64,000 bases of DNA from Enoplosus armatus (GCF_043641665.1 NC_092183.1:21059001-21123000); one strand, 5' to 3'; shown: positions 51,632 through 63,511, counted from the first letter of the stretch. Numbers and translations are program-made. Notes: generated from the sequence alone by a model not told the origin.

Positions 51632-53330
51632 GGCTGCACCCACACATAGGCCTTAAAGTTTCCCTAATTCTCTGCTTTGGCCGCGACGAGAGCGCACTTG
51701 CATTGGCGGCGCTGTGGAAACGCCACAGTCGGGTATAGATGCAGGACCTCATCTTCGTGGGATGTATGCCAGATTTTCAGCTGAAAGAAATTCTTTCTGA
51801 TGCAAGTCACTAATAATTCAGAGTAGTCCTTTGTTCTTAAGTTTTAGCTGTTGTTTAAGCCGCAAGGAAGAATATGTGTGGGCTTATTGTCGTAAGAGGG
51901 TACTATGCTACTGTGCAAAAAAAAAGGATATATGATATATTTGGGTACATAAGGTCACGACAGCCTTGGATTCAGTGTGTTTTTTAAGAGGCAATGAAAC
52001 AGTGATTGGATGCTTTTTTTTTTTTTTTCTTGAAGAAAAGTCAGTATGTTGTACAGACTTTATCACTCGCAGGGAAAAGGAATGACCAATGCAATATTTT
52101 GCTTTTATGCGTTGGAGTGACACTGGATGACTTTGCCCCCCCCCCCACCCCGCTAGCAGTTTACCAGCATTCCAGACAGGAAAAAGCAGCATTAGATACA
52201 CGTCAAACTTGATCAAGAGCAGGGAATACAATGTACAGAATGTAACTGTTTGTTTGAAATGTAGTTATTACGATGGTGTTCGGTAATATAATGATCAAAC
52301 CCGTTTTCTTAAACCACAATGTTTTAGAGACACTGGATGGCATTAATGAATGTGTTGCAGAGTATGCATTTGTTTAGATGTTTATGATAAACTGAATACT
52401 GTAACTGGTGCTTCCAAACTGCATCACGTTTGATGTTGGTGTTCAGTGGAAGTACGTTCTTCCTTAAAGGAATCGTTTGACATTTTGGGAAATGTGCTCT
52501 CAAACACTCCAGGAAATTGCTGCTTCCGGCCACGAAACAGTCCAGCACATAACCCCCCCCCCCCATCAAACCACCAAGTTTCATGTTTACACTTTGTTTT
52601 TGTTTTTTATTAAACAAGATGTAATGTGTTTATTAGTGAGCTTTAGAGGTGCTGGTAGGTGGGTTTTTTTTTCCCTTCACACAGAGCCAGGCTAGCCATT
52701 TCCCCGTTTCAAGTCATTATGCTAAGCTAAGCTAACTGGCTGCTGACTTTCGCCAAGAAAGTAAGTAAGAGCACTTCCCAAAATTTCGAACTGGTCTTTT
52801 AAAGAACCCTAAACGCTGGACGGTACAAGCATAAATACCTTTGAAGTTCACTTTAGTTTTATTTTTCAGGTGTTGGTAGATTCTCTTTTTAATAAATTCA
52901 TTATTGAAAGTTAAATTATTGCTATTTTTGGAATTTTGATATTTCCACTGTTTTGCACACCCGGTGTGTACAGAGGTGGTATATTTTTATGCAGCATGAA
53001 TTGAGAATAATTTCAACATACTGCTTAACTGTGCGCTGTTTTCAAAAAGAAGCAATACATTTATGTGCCTTCAGAGTGCTAAATCTATGCATGTAAGCTG
53101 TTTTGAAAATGATCAAATTGAATCGATAAATAAGGTGTCAGTATTTTATTTTTATTTTTATTTTTAAATAGTTTTACAAGGGATTCACTTTTTTTGTATT
53201 GTACACATTTCCTAACAGAACTTTTATACAAACAGTGCCTCAAGAGATATATAATGATCTTTTTTTTTTTTTTATGAACAAGCTGTTGATGACTGAACAA
53301 AAATAAAGACATGTTGAAAGACCAGCAAAC
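51632..53330 (+). other. dock5: dock5 3' UTR
   Basis: About 1.7 kb from the stop codon to just beyond AATAAA at 53302-53307, the best distal polyadenylation signal. A second AATAAA lies at 52891-52896. The region includes an A/T-rich tail and an inserted foldback repeat at 52464-52804. The UTR end is inferred from the signal only. Confidence 0.6.
52464..52804. repeat. Foldback repeat inside the dock5 3' UTR
   Basis: A 341-bp element with imperfect inverted ends: the left end carries TTAAAGG...GACATTTTGGGAAATGTGC, and the right end reversed carries CTTTAAAAG...AAATTTTGGGAAGTGC. The interior has the phrases GTCCAGCACATAACCCCCC, TAGTGAGCTTTAGAGGTGCT, GAGCCAGGCTAGCC and ATGCTAAGCTAAGCTAAC. I recognise this as a very common percomorph repeat, but I do not know its formal name. 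Confidence 0.75.
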
Positions 53331-53990
53331 TCCCTTTTTGTGGCAACAATGATCATTTTAGAAAGGCATCTTCTCCATCTCTCTGTGCCCTCGCTGGAAA
53401 CTCGGCGCTCACGCCGACAGTCGCTGCTGATGGCATGAAAAATTGGCCATTCAAACTCAAAACATCTAACGATTTGGCACGGTACTGGTGATTTATGTTT
53501 TTCAAATGCAATTAGAGTAGGTGTAGGGAAATGATTCCTTTTGTAGCTCACGTTGCACAGCTAAAGATGCATTATCATGGGAGGCCGTCTGCAGGGAGGA
53601 GTTTGTCTGATGTTTATGGGAGTTGTGGGATGGGTGCTGGTTTTGCTAATCTGGATTGCTATTAGCCTGTTCCTTCCTGTCAGATAGTGAGGCGCAGGAT
53701 ATCACTCTCCATGCAAGTCTCAAGCAGCAAAAGCTATTTGAAGTGATGTTCACCCATGCAAGGATAGCAGCGTTGGAACTGCCATGTTTAGCTGGATGCT
53801 CAGGAACATCTCCATGGAAACAATCTCCATACCATAGACATGTTTACAGCTTCATGCTGTATAGAATCTGAGGACATCAATCACAACAGCCCAGTTCCTT
53901 TCATTTATATTGCAGACGTTTCCAGCCTCCTCTCCACTGACATTACGCCAATGACACATCTGCGTCTAACTTTGAGTTGTTAGTCTGAGG

Positions 53991-54025
<35 letters not shown>

Positions 54026-54107
54026 CCATTACCTTGAGACAACACTCGATGGAAAGCAGCTGGAAAGTTTTTTCCCCAGCAGAAAGCTACACAAATGGTT
54101 GAAACTG
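53331..54107. other. Intergenic, downstream of dock5
   Basis: No exon recognised. A (CA)n microsatellite lies at about 53993-54020. Confidence 0.5.
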
Positions 54108-54115
54108 TAATTTCA

Positions 54116-54811
54116 CAGTGGTGGAACATAACTAAGTACATTTACTCAAGTGCTGTACTTCAGTGCAATTTTGAGGTACTTGTACTTTATACTTCTACTC
54201 CACCACAAGAGGGAAATATTGTACTTTTTACTTCACTACATTTGTCAGCTATAGTGACTTCTCAGATTTAGATTTTACATTAAAAAAGCGTTTTTGTCTT
54301 GTGACCTCTTACACTAAAGCAGTGTCTGGTTGAGGCTCCTTGTTACATTTCAGATGTCTTTGAGTTGTTGGAGACATTTACTCTCTAAACCTCTTTGATG
54401 GTTTCATTTGAATAACTGTTTGAGGCCCAGAGGAAGTAAAATGATCCAATATTTCCCACGACCCCTGAGATTTATCTCGTGGCCGACTGGTCTGAACTAA
54501 CTGTGTTTGCAGTAGTTAAAGTTAACTAGCTCCACCTCGACCAGCTTCAACAGTAAAACACTGCTAATACAAGAATGCAACAGTATTAACAACGTAATAA
54601 TGTCATATGATGAATAATAGTAGTTCATATAAATTGTCATAATGGAGCCATTCTGAGGAAGGAGTACTTTCACTCTGGATACTTTAAGTACATGTTTCTG
54701 ATAATACTTCTGTACTTTCTGACTGCGGGACTTTTACCTGTAATATAGTATTTCTGAATTGTTGTATTGGTACTTTTACTGAAGGATCCAAATACTTCTT
54801 CCATCCACTTG
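54116..54811. mobile_element. Nonautonomous hAT-like DNA transposon
   Basis: About 696 bp. The left end begins CAGTGGTGGAACATAACTAA and the right end reversed begins CAAGTGGATGGAAGAAGTAT, giving short imperfect terminal inverted repeats. The inner sequence has the AAGTACATTTACTCAAGT and GAGGTACTTGTACTTTA phrases typical of an abundant percomorph element. Flanking octamers taatttca (54108-54115) and tcatctca (54812-54819) agree at 6 of 8 positions, fitting a decayed 8-bp target-site duplication as made by hAT transposases. There is no transposase reading frame. Confidence 0.75.
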
Positions 54812-54819
54812 TCATCTCA

Positions 54820-55899
54820 TAGAGAATGATATTCCACAGTGGGGATTTGCATACATATTGGCCAGTATTTGATCATATGGAGATGGTTTGCCCCTGTCAT
54901 GCCAAACCCAACTCCCTCCGACAGAGATAGAAAGACAGGAAGGGTGGAGCTAGTGCATCAAAGGAAGATATGCCCTTTCTTACTTTGTCCATTTAGCTGC
55001 TGGAGGGATCCCGAGCCTCCGTGTGGAGTGGGATTAGCTGCACTATTGTGTCTCCGCTTTGAACCTCACTTGGTGGTGCTGGAGGATGTGAACTAATGGA
55101 GCATTGCAAAGAGGTCTGCTGCATTTTTTTTTTTTTTTAAACCTCTATTTACTCATGGTAAGTTTGTCGGGTCTGAGTGCATTTTTCAGCTACGCCCAGC
55201 GTCACACCAACACACACAATCGCAGTTACACGCAGTCACACCTGGGAGCTGTCGAGTACAGGCCTGCACACTTTGTGTTGAGGACCAGTGAGCAGATACA
55301 CAAGAGATGGGGGCGATTAGTTTATTTTACCTCCCCGCAAACTGCTGCAGGAGTTTGGACTGGCAACCTTCCAGTTACTATCTGCAACCTGACTGAGGAA
55401 AAACCCTTAAAACCCCTGTGACGATAACAGAAAAAAAAGATGGATTCAGGTTGTGCGTGCTTTCTTGTTTTATTAATATGTTCTGTACTCTCACTACAGT
55501 CACATGTATTTTTTAACATTTTTAGATGGGTACGGAGTTACATCATGTCCAGGCAACCATGCTTGGGGATCTATTTTACAGGCCTGACTGTTATTTGTTC
55601 TACTGAAATATTCATATTCATAGGTGCAGTCTTTTGCGCCTGTGATTCAGATGGAAAGCTGGTTACCTGGCTGTGTGATCTGTGCGTCTACCCTCCCTGC
55701 TCTGACTGGCTAACACAGCTAAAATACCTTATTGATATAAGAAATTGTAATTAATGGTGATACAGCAGGACAGTAGTCATTACTGAAATTGCTAGCAGGA
55801 AAGATAAAAAGAAAAAGTTCCTTCAAAGTTTTTAATAAGTTCAGACAATGACCAATTGATTTCTGCACAAAGACCCTCAGCGCAAAGCAAATTGGCTTC
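54820..55899. other. Intergenic, downstream of the taste receptor-like gene
   Basis: About 1.1 kb containing an A/T-rich stretch and no recognised exon. Part is presumably the 3' UTR of the minus-strand receptor gene: a TTTATT (AATAAA on the minus strand) lies near 55468, some 430 bp past its stop codon. Confidence 0.4.
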
Positions 55900-56889
55900 T
55901 CAGTTTTTAACTTTTGCAGGAGTGCTGGGTTTAGTCTTTTGTTCAGGCACCTTCAGACAAGACAAACACGGATATTCGTCCAGGCAGACGTTAAATTCGT
56001 GTAGCAGAGCTTTCCAAAAAGTCTTCTTCCCGTAGATCAGCACCACGGCGGTGGCGGTGGTGTAGATGGACGTGAAGAAGAACGTGAGCACGATGACGTT
56101 CTCGTGGTTCACCGCTATCTGGTAGTGGACATACAGGTCGATCACGAGGAAGAGGATGAAGATGGCGACCAGAGACAAAGACATCTGGATCACCCTCATC
56201 TGGGAGCCCAGCTTCGGGCGGTGGGCTCCGTTGGTGCTGGCTTTCATGTGGCGGAGGTGGATGGCCAGGTGGACTGAGATGGAGATGCAGCATTTCGCCA
56301 TGAGCACCCCGGGCAGTACATCAGCGAGGAGCAGGTACACGGCTTCATAGACCTGGCCAGGGAGCGTGTCGGGCATCAAAACCCCGCAGTCTTTGTTCGA
56401 TGCGGTGTTGTTGTCGGGGTGAAACACCACAAGCATCGGCATGCAGGTGCCCAGGCCGCACAGAGGGAGGAGAAAAACAGCCAAGCTCACATGCTTGAGG
56501 ATGGCGGCCTGGATGTGCGTGTAGCAGCGATTGGGCGTGTTCACCAGCTTGGTGCTGTAGTAAAAAGTGAGAAAGCTGGTGTCCCACATGATGGTGAACT
56601 TGAGGCTGTAGATTAACAGCAGCATGATGGTATAAGGCATCTGGACGATGTGGCACTTGTTGTCCACCTCATCCATGGTCATCCAGAAGTAACAGACCAG
56701 CTGGTGAGCCACGTTGGCCACCGACAGAGCCGTGACGATGGTTTCACTGGGAGTCCACTGCTTCTTCTGCTTGTAGTTCCACAGACTCATCAAGAAGATG
56801 TAGACATTAAAGAAGACAGTTGTGATGGCCAACAGACCGGTCATTACCCAGAGGGCTAGTTTATTTGTCCCAAGCATAATGACGATCAC
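55900..56889 (-). CDS. Type 2 (bitter) taste receptor-like GPCR, single exon
   Basis: An uninterrupted 329-aa frame with seven hydrophobic segments: about residues 10-35, 48-72, 84-112, 130-152, 183-210, 232-260 and 265-290. Features that fit Tas2r are the intronless coding region, the length near 300-330, a third-helix segment reading LKFTIMWDTSFLTFYYSTK, LAIHLRHMK at the inner end of helix 5, an N-glycosylation site (NNT) in the second extracellular loop, and the helix 7 end IYGKKTFWKALL. Bitter receptors couple tastants to gustducin-type G proteins in taste cells. The C-terminal tail is longer than usual and Cys/Lys/Pro-rich (CLSCLKVPEQKTK), which could allow palmitoylation. It stands alone between dock5 and the CXADR-like gene. 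A different orphan fish GPCR family is the main alternative. No inactivating mutation seen. Confidence 0.72.
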   Translation of the reverse strand: MIVIMLGTNKLALWVMTGLLAITTVFFNVYIFLMSLWNYKQKKQWTPSETIVTALSVANVAHQLVCYFWMTMDEVDNKCHIVQMPYTIMLLLIYSLKFTIMWDTSFLTFYYSTKLVNTPNRCYTHIQAAILKHVSLAVFLLPLCGLGTCMPMLVVFHPDNNTASNKDCGVLMPDTLPGQVYEAVYLLLADVLPGVLMAKCCISISVHLAIHLRHMKASTNGAHRPKLGSQMRVIQMSLSLVAIFILFLVIDLYVHYQIAVNHENVIVLTFFFTSIYTTATAVVLIYGKKTFWKALLHEFNVCLDEYPCLSCLKVPEQKTKPSTPAKVKN

Positions 56890-57606
56890 ACATCTGCAGT
56901 GTAAACCTTTGTGAGAATATTTTTTTTTTTTAGACCCCTATGCAGCACTCGGCTGTGTGGGGATCGGAAAGTGTTTTGTTTTTGCTGTGCTCAAAGAGAT
57001 GACAAGAAACAAAAAATTATGCACACACACTCCAAACCAGACGATTCTTCATTTCTGTCACAGAATGGAATCAGTCACAGTTTGTCGGTGGGGCCTGGGG
57101 AGAAGATTGACACATTTAGCTTTTGGAGCACATGAAACGGATCAAAATGGGTTCAATTTAAAATCTTCTGTTTTGGTTAAAAATGTACGTGAAATCTACA
57201 ATTCAGGTGGTCGTTTCCAAAAGGACGTGGAGTGTAGCTGAGTTAAGAGAGTTAGAGCAATTCGGGTAAAACATTTTTACCTCAAATGAAGCTCCCATGG
57301 GTTGGATGAGGCTTTTCATCACTCCGAATCCTACTCAAGGTTTCCGCTTACTTTCTCTTTGCCTGCTAGTCGCCACAATACGCTGTCTTACTCAATACCT
57401 TCGGCTGCAGTTGAAGAATCCTTTGTTTTGTTTTGTTTTGTTTATCCAAGAATTAATCCTAGCCCAAAGCTGTCTGCACGATGCACACAGCAAGGTGAAG
57501 TCGTAGGATTTAAGTGTTCTCCGGCTGGGATTTATATATAAGCATTAGGTATGATTTGCATCAGTTATGACCACAGGTAGTGGTGACGGTGTATTTGCAT
57601 TGACAC

Positions 57607-57630
57607 GGGGGGGGGGGGGGGGGGGGGGGG
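57607..57630 (+). repeat. 24-base poly-G run
   Basis: Uninterrupted G homopolymer read directly. It is capable of G-quadruplex formation. Its length may be unreliable because such runs are hard to sequence. Confidence 0.9.
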
Positions 57631-57785
57631 TGCGGGACATGTGCTCATTATGAATATCCGGCGACTTTACTGTGTGTCGATCGGTGCAGCATGACAGCTC
57701 AGCCAGTCCGCAGACCACACTCAACCCGGACTCTGCATGCAAATGGTTATTCCTGCAGGTCGGCCACATATTTACAAACACCAAA

Positions 57786-57786
<1 letters not shown>

Positions 57787-57854
<68 letters not shown>
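57787..57854. repeat. (CA)n microsatellite, about 34 units
   Basis: The longest perfect dinucleotide repeat in the window. It is noncoding, and the long Thr/His and Cys/Val frames through it are artefacts. Confidence 0.95.
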
Positions 57855-57855
<1 letters not shown>

Positions 57856-58529
57856 GGACACACACCTATTTACCTGATAAGAAAAGCAAATCACCTCTGA
57901 GTCACCTTCAGGAGCCTTGCTAAAGCGACACCTTATCACTGTAGCTTGTGCTGTGGAGGACACTAACTTTGTAGACAGACTTTGACTTTTATGTTGATCC
58001 TCCAGGATCCTAATCACGTAAGCAATTAATATGGCTTGCCAAGGTCCTCACCAATGTTTTTCTTCATGAATAGCACTTTAACTTAAATATGTTATTATAA
58101 CGAATAGTTCATTTTAGACCAAACAATCCAAAGTCAAATTTAAAGGTCTGATTCTGCCTTTTTTTTGCACAATAGCATAAAAAGTTATTTTCAGAAAAAA
58201 AGCTCTTTGAATCTAGATGTGAAAGAACACTCTGCAGTGGTTAAATAATTACTATGCCAATCCTGTTAGAAGTTCCACCCTCTAAGAAACTTATTATTAC
58301 AAGAGGAGATTACGTGGTTTCCAAGTGAAGTTGCCAGAAAATTATTTGTAATTAATTATTGTATCTATTTCCCCAGTTCATGCATGGATCAAAGGACAGA
58401 CTTGTGTTTGCACACAAAAAAAGGCTTCTGTACACAGAGAACTGGTCCTTCTGGTGGGTGTGCATTTCTTTACAAATTTGAATTGAGCAAACAGAAAGAT
58501 ATGGACGTGGACACCAAAGTTGACCGTCG

Positions 58530-58565
<36 letters not shown>

Positions 58566-59521
58566 GTGGAGGGGCGAATGCAAACTAAAGTGCTGCTAGT
58601 GAAATTTCCAAGAAAAGCTAATCTAAAAGTGAGGGAAGCGTGTCCAAAATTGAAAGTCTAATTTTGATGCATTTTATTTCTGATGATTTGGAACAGTAAC
58701 ACTGTTAACGGCCAGCCTTTGCAGATTAGCGGATGGCAGCCCCCGCCCCGAAGGGCCCTCCGACCCTCACCACTTCTTGCAGCTCTTGTTAATTCAACAC
58801 ACACCTTTTGAAGATGGGATCAGGCCACTAAAGACGGGAGGCGGGGCCGCGGGCACGGTGCTGACTCTGGAATCTGAGAGTGGCAGCTGCAGGGTGGAGC
58901 CACAACTACAAGCTGTTAGACGAATAACTGCTTTACTGGCGGCTTTGCAAAAACAAATGGGAGAAACACACACCACAAACAAGGCAATTTTTGCAGCACT
59001 TTGTTCTACAAATGGAAAATGTTCCAGGAGGCAAACGCACATAAGAGGATCAGAGGCAAAATTGACTTCGCTGTCTGTCAATATTCTGACTCATAAGCGG
59101 CTCAAAGTTTGAATTTAGCCAGTCTCCAGTCAGCAGGCTATGAAAACAGCCTGTCTGACCATGTTTCTGCACTAAGCTCTAGCGCCTAGTTAATGCACTC
59201 TCCAAACTCCCTCTAATGGAGTTATATTTGAACCTCTGACCATATAGATAATTCGACTGGTTTCACATAATCATACCTAATTTGGCATGTCTGATTTCAT
59301 TATGATGCCAAAACACAACTCATTCAATTAAGTTTTTATCTGTTTTTTTTACATCCTGAGAGTGGGAGACGTGTTTCAAACAGGATTCTATTAATTCATC
59401 AGCGCAGATATCATCAGGCAATAAAAGACGGAGCCATGGCACAAAAATCTGAGCGCTCACTGATCCCTGAACGTGACGTTACATGGCACTCTCCTCACCG
59501 ATTTTGTCAGCTAAAACATGT

Positions 59522-59527
59522 TTTATT
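59522..59527 (-). promoter_or_regulatory. Candidate polyadenylation signal of the CXADR-like gene
   Basis: TTTATT on the plus strand is AATAAA on the minus strand, about 420 bp downstream of the stop codon at 59948-59950. It is a canonical hexamer in a plausible place, but usage is unproven. Confidence 0.45.
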
Positions 59528-59947
59528 GTAAACGTGTTTAGAAAAAAGTAACTTGGTTGAGCAACATATGCGTCAAAAGAAAGCACCAATAAAAATAAAG
59601 TTTTTTTTTGCTATATACATTTTACACACAGTTTTAGCAAAATCAGTGCAATAATCTGAACCAATCCACGTTGTTTACAATAGTAATGATGTGCTACAGT
59701 GCATTGTGAATGTCATCCAGCTGTACATTTATGTCTGTCCAAGGGCTGGTGTGTCCCCAGTAGTTGTATACCAGCACTCCCATTATTCTCCAGTAAAATA
59801 TATAGTATTGCACCTTTTGTCATATACATACTTTAAACAGCATCTTCTTTTCAAGATGTTTTATACTTAAAGGGCAAAGTCTTTTTCTTCAGAAGGCTTA
59901 GTTTTATACTAAAAGTAAAAAAAAATTAGCAAAGTAAAATCAGGCAT

Positions 59948-62900
59948 TTACACAGGGTATCCGTATCGATGGTCGTACTTTAGGGAAGGAGGATTTCCCC
60001 CTTCAGTTGGCTGTGATGTGCCGTTGCTCCCGCCTGTGTAGACGGGACTGAGGCCTGATTCACGGACGCTGGGCAGGTGGTTCCTCACGGAACTGTACTG
60101 CACCCCGGGGTGGGTGCGGTATCCCATCACTGAGCGGAGACTGGAGTTTCTGCTGGATGGTCTGCTCTCCGGGGCCTGGGTGTCCTCCCTGAGGAAACAA
60201 GTCACACAGGTCTCAGTCAGATGGTTTCTCAGATTTGAGATTATCTCACGGATGTTTGGGAAATTGTTTCCAGCTCACACACACACACACACACAAAATA
60301 CCTTATTTCATTTGCCACCTCTTTCTCATAGCGCCGCTTGTGGCAGCAGCAGATCAGGAGCCAGATGAGAAGCAGGAGGAGGAGCAGCAGCAGGAGAGCA
60401 CCTATCACCGCCCCAACTATGACACCCACTTTGTTGGTGGCTGGAAGAGAAGATGTGGTGCTTTAAGATCAAACAAGTGCAGCTCTCCTTCTTTGCAGCT
60501 ATGAATTTCCAGCTTCAACAAGAGGCTTACATGTGATTTTACAACTTGCATTTCAGACTACAGCAAATATTTAAACCATGAAGCAGAAAAAAAAAAAGTT
60601 TGCTTTAGGAACGTAAGAGTGCTAAGCACTTAAGAGTAAAATTAGATGATGGTATCACAGACTTACGGTTGTATGCATGCAGTGCATATTTACACTGTGC
60701 TTTGCCGACAGCGTTTTTTGCCTCACAGGCGTAACTTCCAACATTGCTGTCTGTATGGTTCCTTATCAAAAGCTCCCCAGTCTCCGGGTCTTAATGAAAG
60801 AAGACAACATTCAGTACAAGCACATTATACAAATACAGCATCACGAATGTATTAGAGAAAAGCCCTTGTTGTCTGTCGTGTTGCCTCCTCACTTTGGGTT
60901 GCAGTGGATGGCATTGCTCCGCCGCTCTCTCTCCTCCACACATAGCTGAGAGGAGTGGATCCCTGAGAGGATTCGCATCGGAGAGAGACTGTGCCACCTT
61001 TCTCCTCGCCGCCTTCAACCCAACACTTTGGCGCCGTCGGGGGAACTGGTGAAATCGACACATGGCACAAAAAACAGCTTTTAGAGAAAACGCTTCAAAA
61101 GCTTCAGTTCATCATGGGAGGGATGAAGGTGTGAAGGAGGAGAACAATCAGAGGCATGGCTGAGGTGAAAGGCGTGATAACTGACTGAGACAGGAGCAGA
61201 GAGAAGAATGAGCCTCTGCATTCCCCGCGAGTGAGAGCAGCATTTAAAAGAATAATGAGACGGCTGAGAAAATGAACAGGTAGAACCGGTAGAAAGGAAT
61301 TCCTCCTCACCCAACACCATCAGAGAGACTTTTCGCATGTCGACACCCGGCGCCTTCTTGACTTTACACTGGTAGGTGGCGGCGTCTGAGAGCCTCACAT
61401 CGGAGATAGAGATGGAAGCGTCTCCCTGCTTGGGGTTCCCTATGAAGTTGAGCCTGTTGGAGACGCTGGGGTCTCCGTATCGGTGCATCTGGCCCCCTGT
61501 GTATGACAACATCTGACATGCAAAAAGATTGCGTTGAGTGATGACGCTTCTTCAAAGCAGGTTTTTCCACTAACAGAGCCCCACGGTAAAAGATAACCCC
61601 CACAGTCATTTATCCAACTTGCCAGACTGGTTTCTCTAGGTCATCCCTCTCAGGCCTCAAACGTACACCTACCAGTTGGTCTTTCTGTGTCATGTCCGGG
61701 CTGAGGTTGGACCACTCAATGTCCAGTTCTCCTGTGTCTTGGGGGGCGGGGGTGTAGGTGCATCCCAGGTTGATCGTCTCCCCCTTGGCCTTTTGAATGG
61801 TCTGTGGCCCCGAGGATGTCACCTCCATTGCCTTGCCCACATCTGATGGGTGCGAAAAATGAGTCAGAATTCATAATATACACTTCTCCACCCTCTCCAA
61901 TTTTAATAATCGTCTACCCAGGCCAAAAGACAAATATAAAAAGACCTAATTTCTCTCTCAAACACATTAATATTTTTCCCCACTTAATGGCATTCAGGCT
62001 CTGGGCCTGCGCTCGTAAACAGTTCTCTGAGGGGAGTAGGTACTGATCTGAGACTAATTGGCCTCTTAAGTCAAACTAAGGAGGATTTTAGAGTTTGGAG
62101 CTGGAATAGAAATAAAAGTGGTATTTTTTTTTTTGCAAAAATGAGTTACGTATTAATTTAAAACTCTCGAGGCTCATTAGTCGTCAGAAATATATTAGTA
62201 AATGATGATGAAAACTGAATAGATGCGCAAACATGAGAAATGTTCTTGACGAGTGGCAGTTAAAAGCTGTTTCTGGGCTGACACACACCCTGCTGACTCA
62301 CCGTTGTTTATGGTCATGGATTTTAATTATTGCTGATAGCTTGACATTTACAGAAAGGACTCAGCGGTGGTTATTATTAAGTGGCAACACGTTTCACCAG
62401 ATCCACGTTATTTATCTCGGTAATGTTGTCACTCACTCACTCTCAGACATCTGGAGCGAACTCCTTTCCACCGTTCCCACATTTAGATGTTTAACAATCA
62501 CTAAATATCTTAATGGGCCACGTTGATGAATCAAATCAGCCTCTCTTTTGACACCACTCATCACCAAATCCACTGTAGCACGCTGAAAGCACTTCAGCGC
62601 CACTGCAACAAAACAAAGTACATCAGAGGTATTTATGAAAGCGTGTAAACGGCAGATGTGATGAAGGGAGTCTGGAAAAAGCTCAAATTAGTCAGTCAAA
62701 TGTTTACACTGCAAAAGCCCCCGTGGGCAAAATGCTGTGATCTAAGGACGACATGTTTTCCATGTGGAGAGGCAGCTAAGCTAACTTGCCAGTGAATGCA
62801 GTCACTGAGCTTGACACAAAAAGCTACTACTAACTATTCAGATCCTGTGCACCTCCTCATTGGCCCAGACAGTAGGCTCGCAGGTTTTTGTGAATCCTGA

Positions 62901-63511
62901 TAACGGTTTTGCATGTGTGTTCCATATGTACACTGTTTACTTTCACTCTGCTGCGTGCATTTCATTTTACTTCACTTCCGTTTTCACGTTGTTCGTCTAT
63001 TAAAACAGACAGCTTGGATGGAGACCAGTTTCTCCAGTGGGGACGAGAAAGTCTCTCAGGGTCTCACTTTAAGAATGCACACGCCAGTTGGACCCTGACC
63101 AACAGGAGGACATATGAAAAGAGCTGTGAACGTTATGCAGGGTACCCATCAGCCGCCCACATTACATGTACATGGTTCTTTGATTGCATGCAATTCACCC
63201 AGTGGTATTACTGTCGGCTCATCAGCTCAGAGTACGTCCTCCTCGCCAGTCTGTTGTGATCAGACTGGTGCAACTGTTCATATATTCTCTGCTTTGATCA
63301 GAATAAGCCTGCCTGTACGAAGGGCGGTCAGCGGGAGAGAAAAGGGGCACTAAAAGGACATATCAAATGTTGTATTTGCTTTGGCCGTACTTATCCGGAA
63401 GCAGAAACACACTCCTGAGATAAATAAATCAGACTCACCTGTCCTCAGCTGAATTGTTACCAGAAATAGCACAGCCACCTTTAGCCTCACGCTTGTGAAT
63501 ACTGGATCCAT
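59948..63511 (-). CDS. Coxsackievirus and adenovirus receptor-like (CXADR/CTX family) immunoglobulin adhesion protein
   Basis: Coding exons in order: 63511-63439, 61842-61673, 61512-61311, 61045-60893, 60789-60667, 60440-60302, 60188-59948. They sum to 1101 nt (366 aa; human CXADR is 365). Exon 1 encodes a signal peptide. Exons 2-3 form a V-type Ig domain with KAKGETINLGC, LDIEW and DAATYQCKVKKAPGV. Exons 4-5 form a second Ig domain with four cysteines, allowing the extra disulfide seen in this family. Exon 6 holds a Leu-rich membrane helix followed by CCCHKRRYEKEV. The tail is Ser-rich and ends in GYPV, a likely PDZ ligand. The family makes homophilic contacts at epithelial and cardiac junctions. 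The first domain resembles CXADR most; the EIRED...GY tail and GLSPVY also recall VSIG8, so the exact orthologue is uncertain. The tail is shorter than that of human CXADR. Confidence 0.88.
61843..63438 (-). other. First coding intron of the CXADR-like gene
   Basis: A 1.6-kb intron between the signal-peptide exon and the V-domain exon. It is AT-rich, with no recognised exon, RNA gene or repeat. Confidence 0.6.

Larger units (their letters stand above)
56890..59521. other. Intergenic between the taste receptor-like and CXADR-like genes
   Basis: About 2.6 kb with no recognised exon. It holds a 24-G run at 57607-57630, a long (CA)n at 57787-57854 and (TG)n at about 58535-58560. Open frames here are mostly simple-sequence translations. 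Confidence 0.55.

Noticed and set aside
55991..56656. Overlapping His/Arg/Pro-rich frames within the taste receptor-like gene
   Set aside because: Off-frame shadows of the 329-aa receptor; they have no hydrophobic pattern or family match.
57545..57923. Long Cys/Val and Thr/His reading frames on both strands
   Set aside because: They are translations of the CA microsatellite and the poly-G run.
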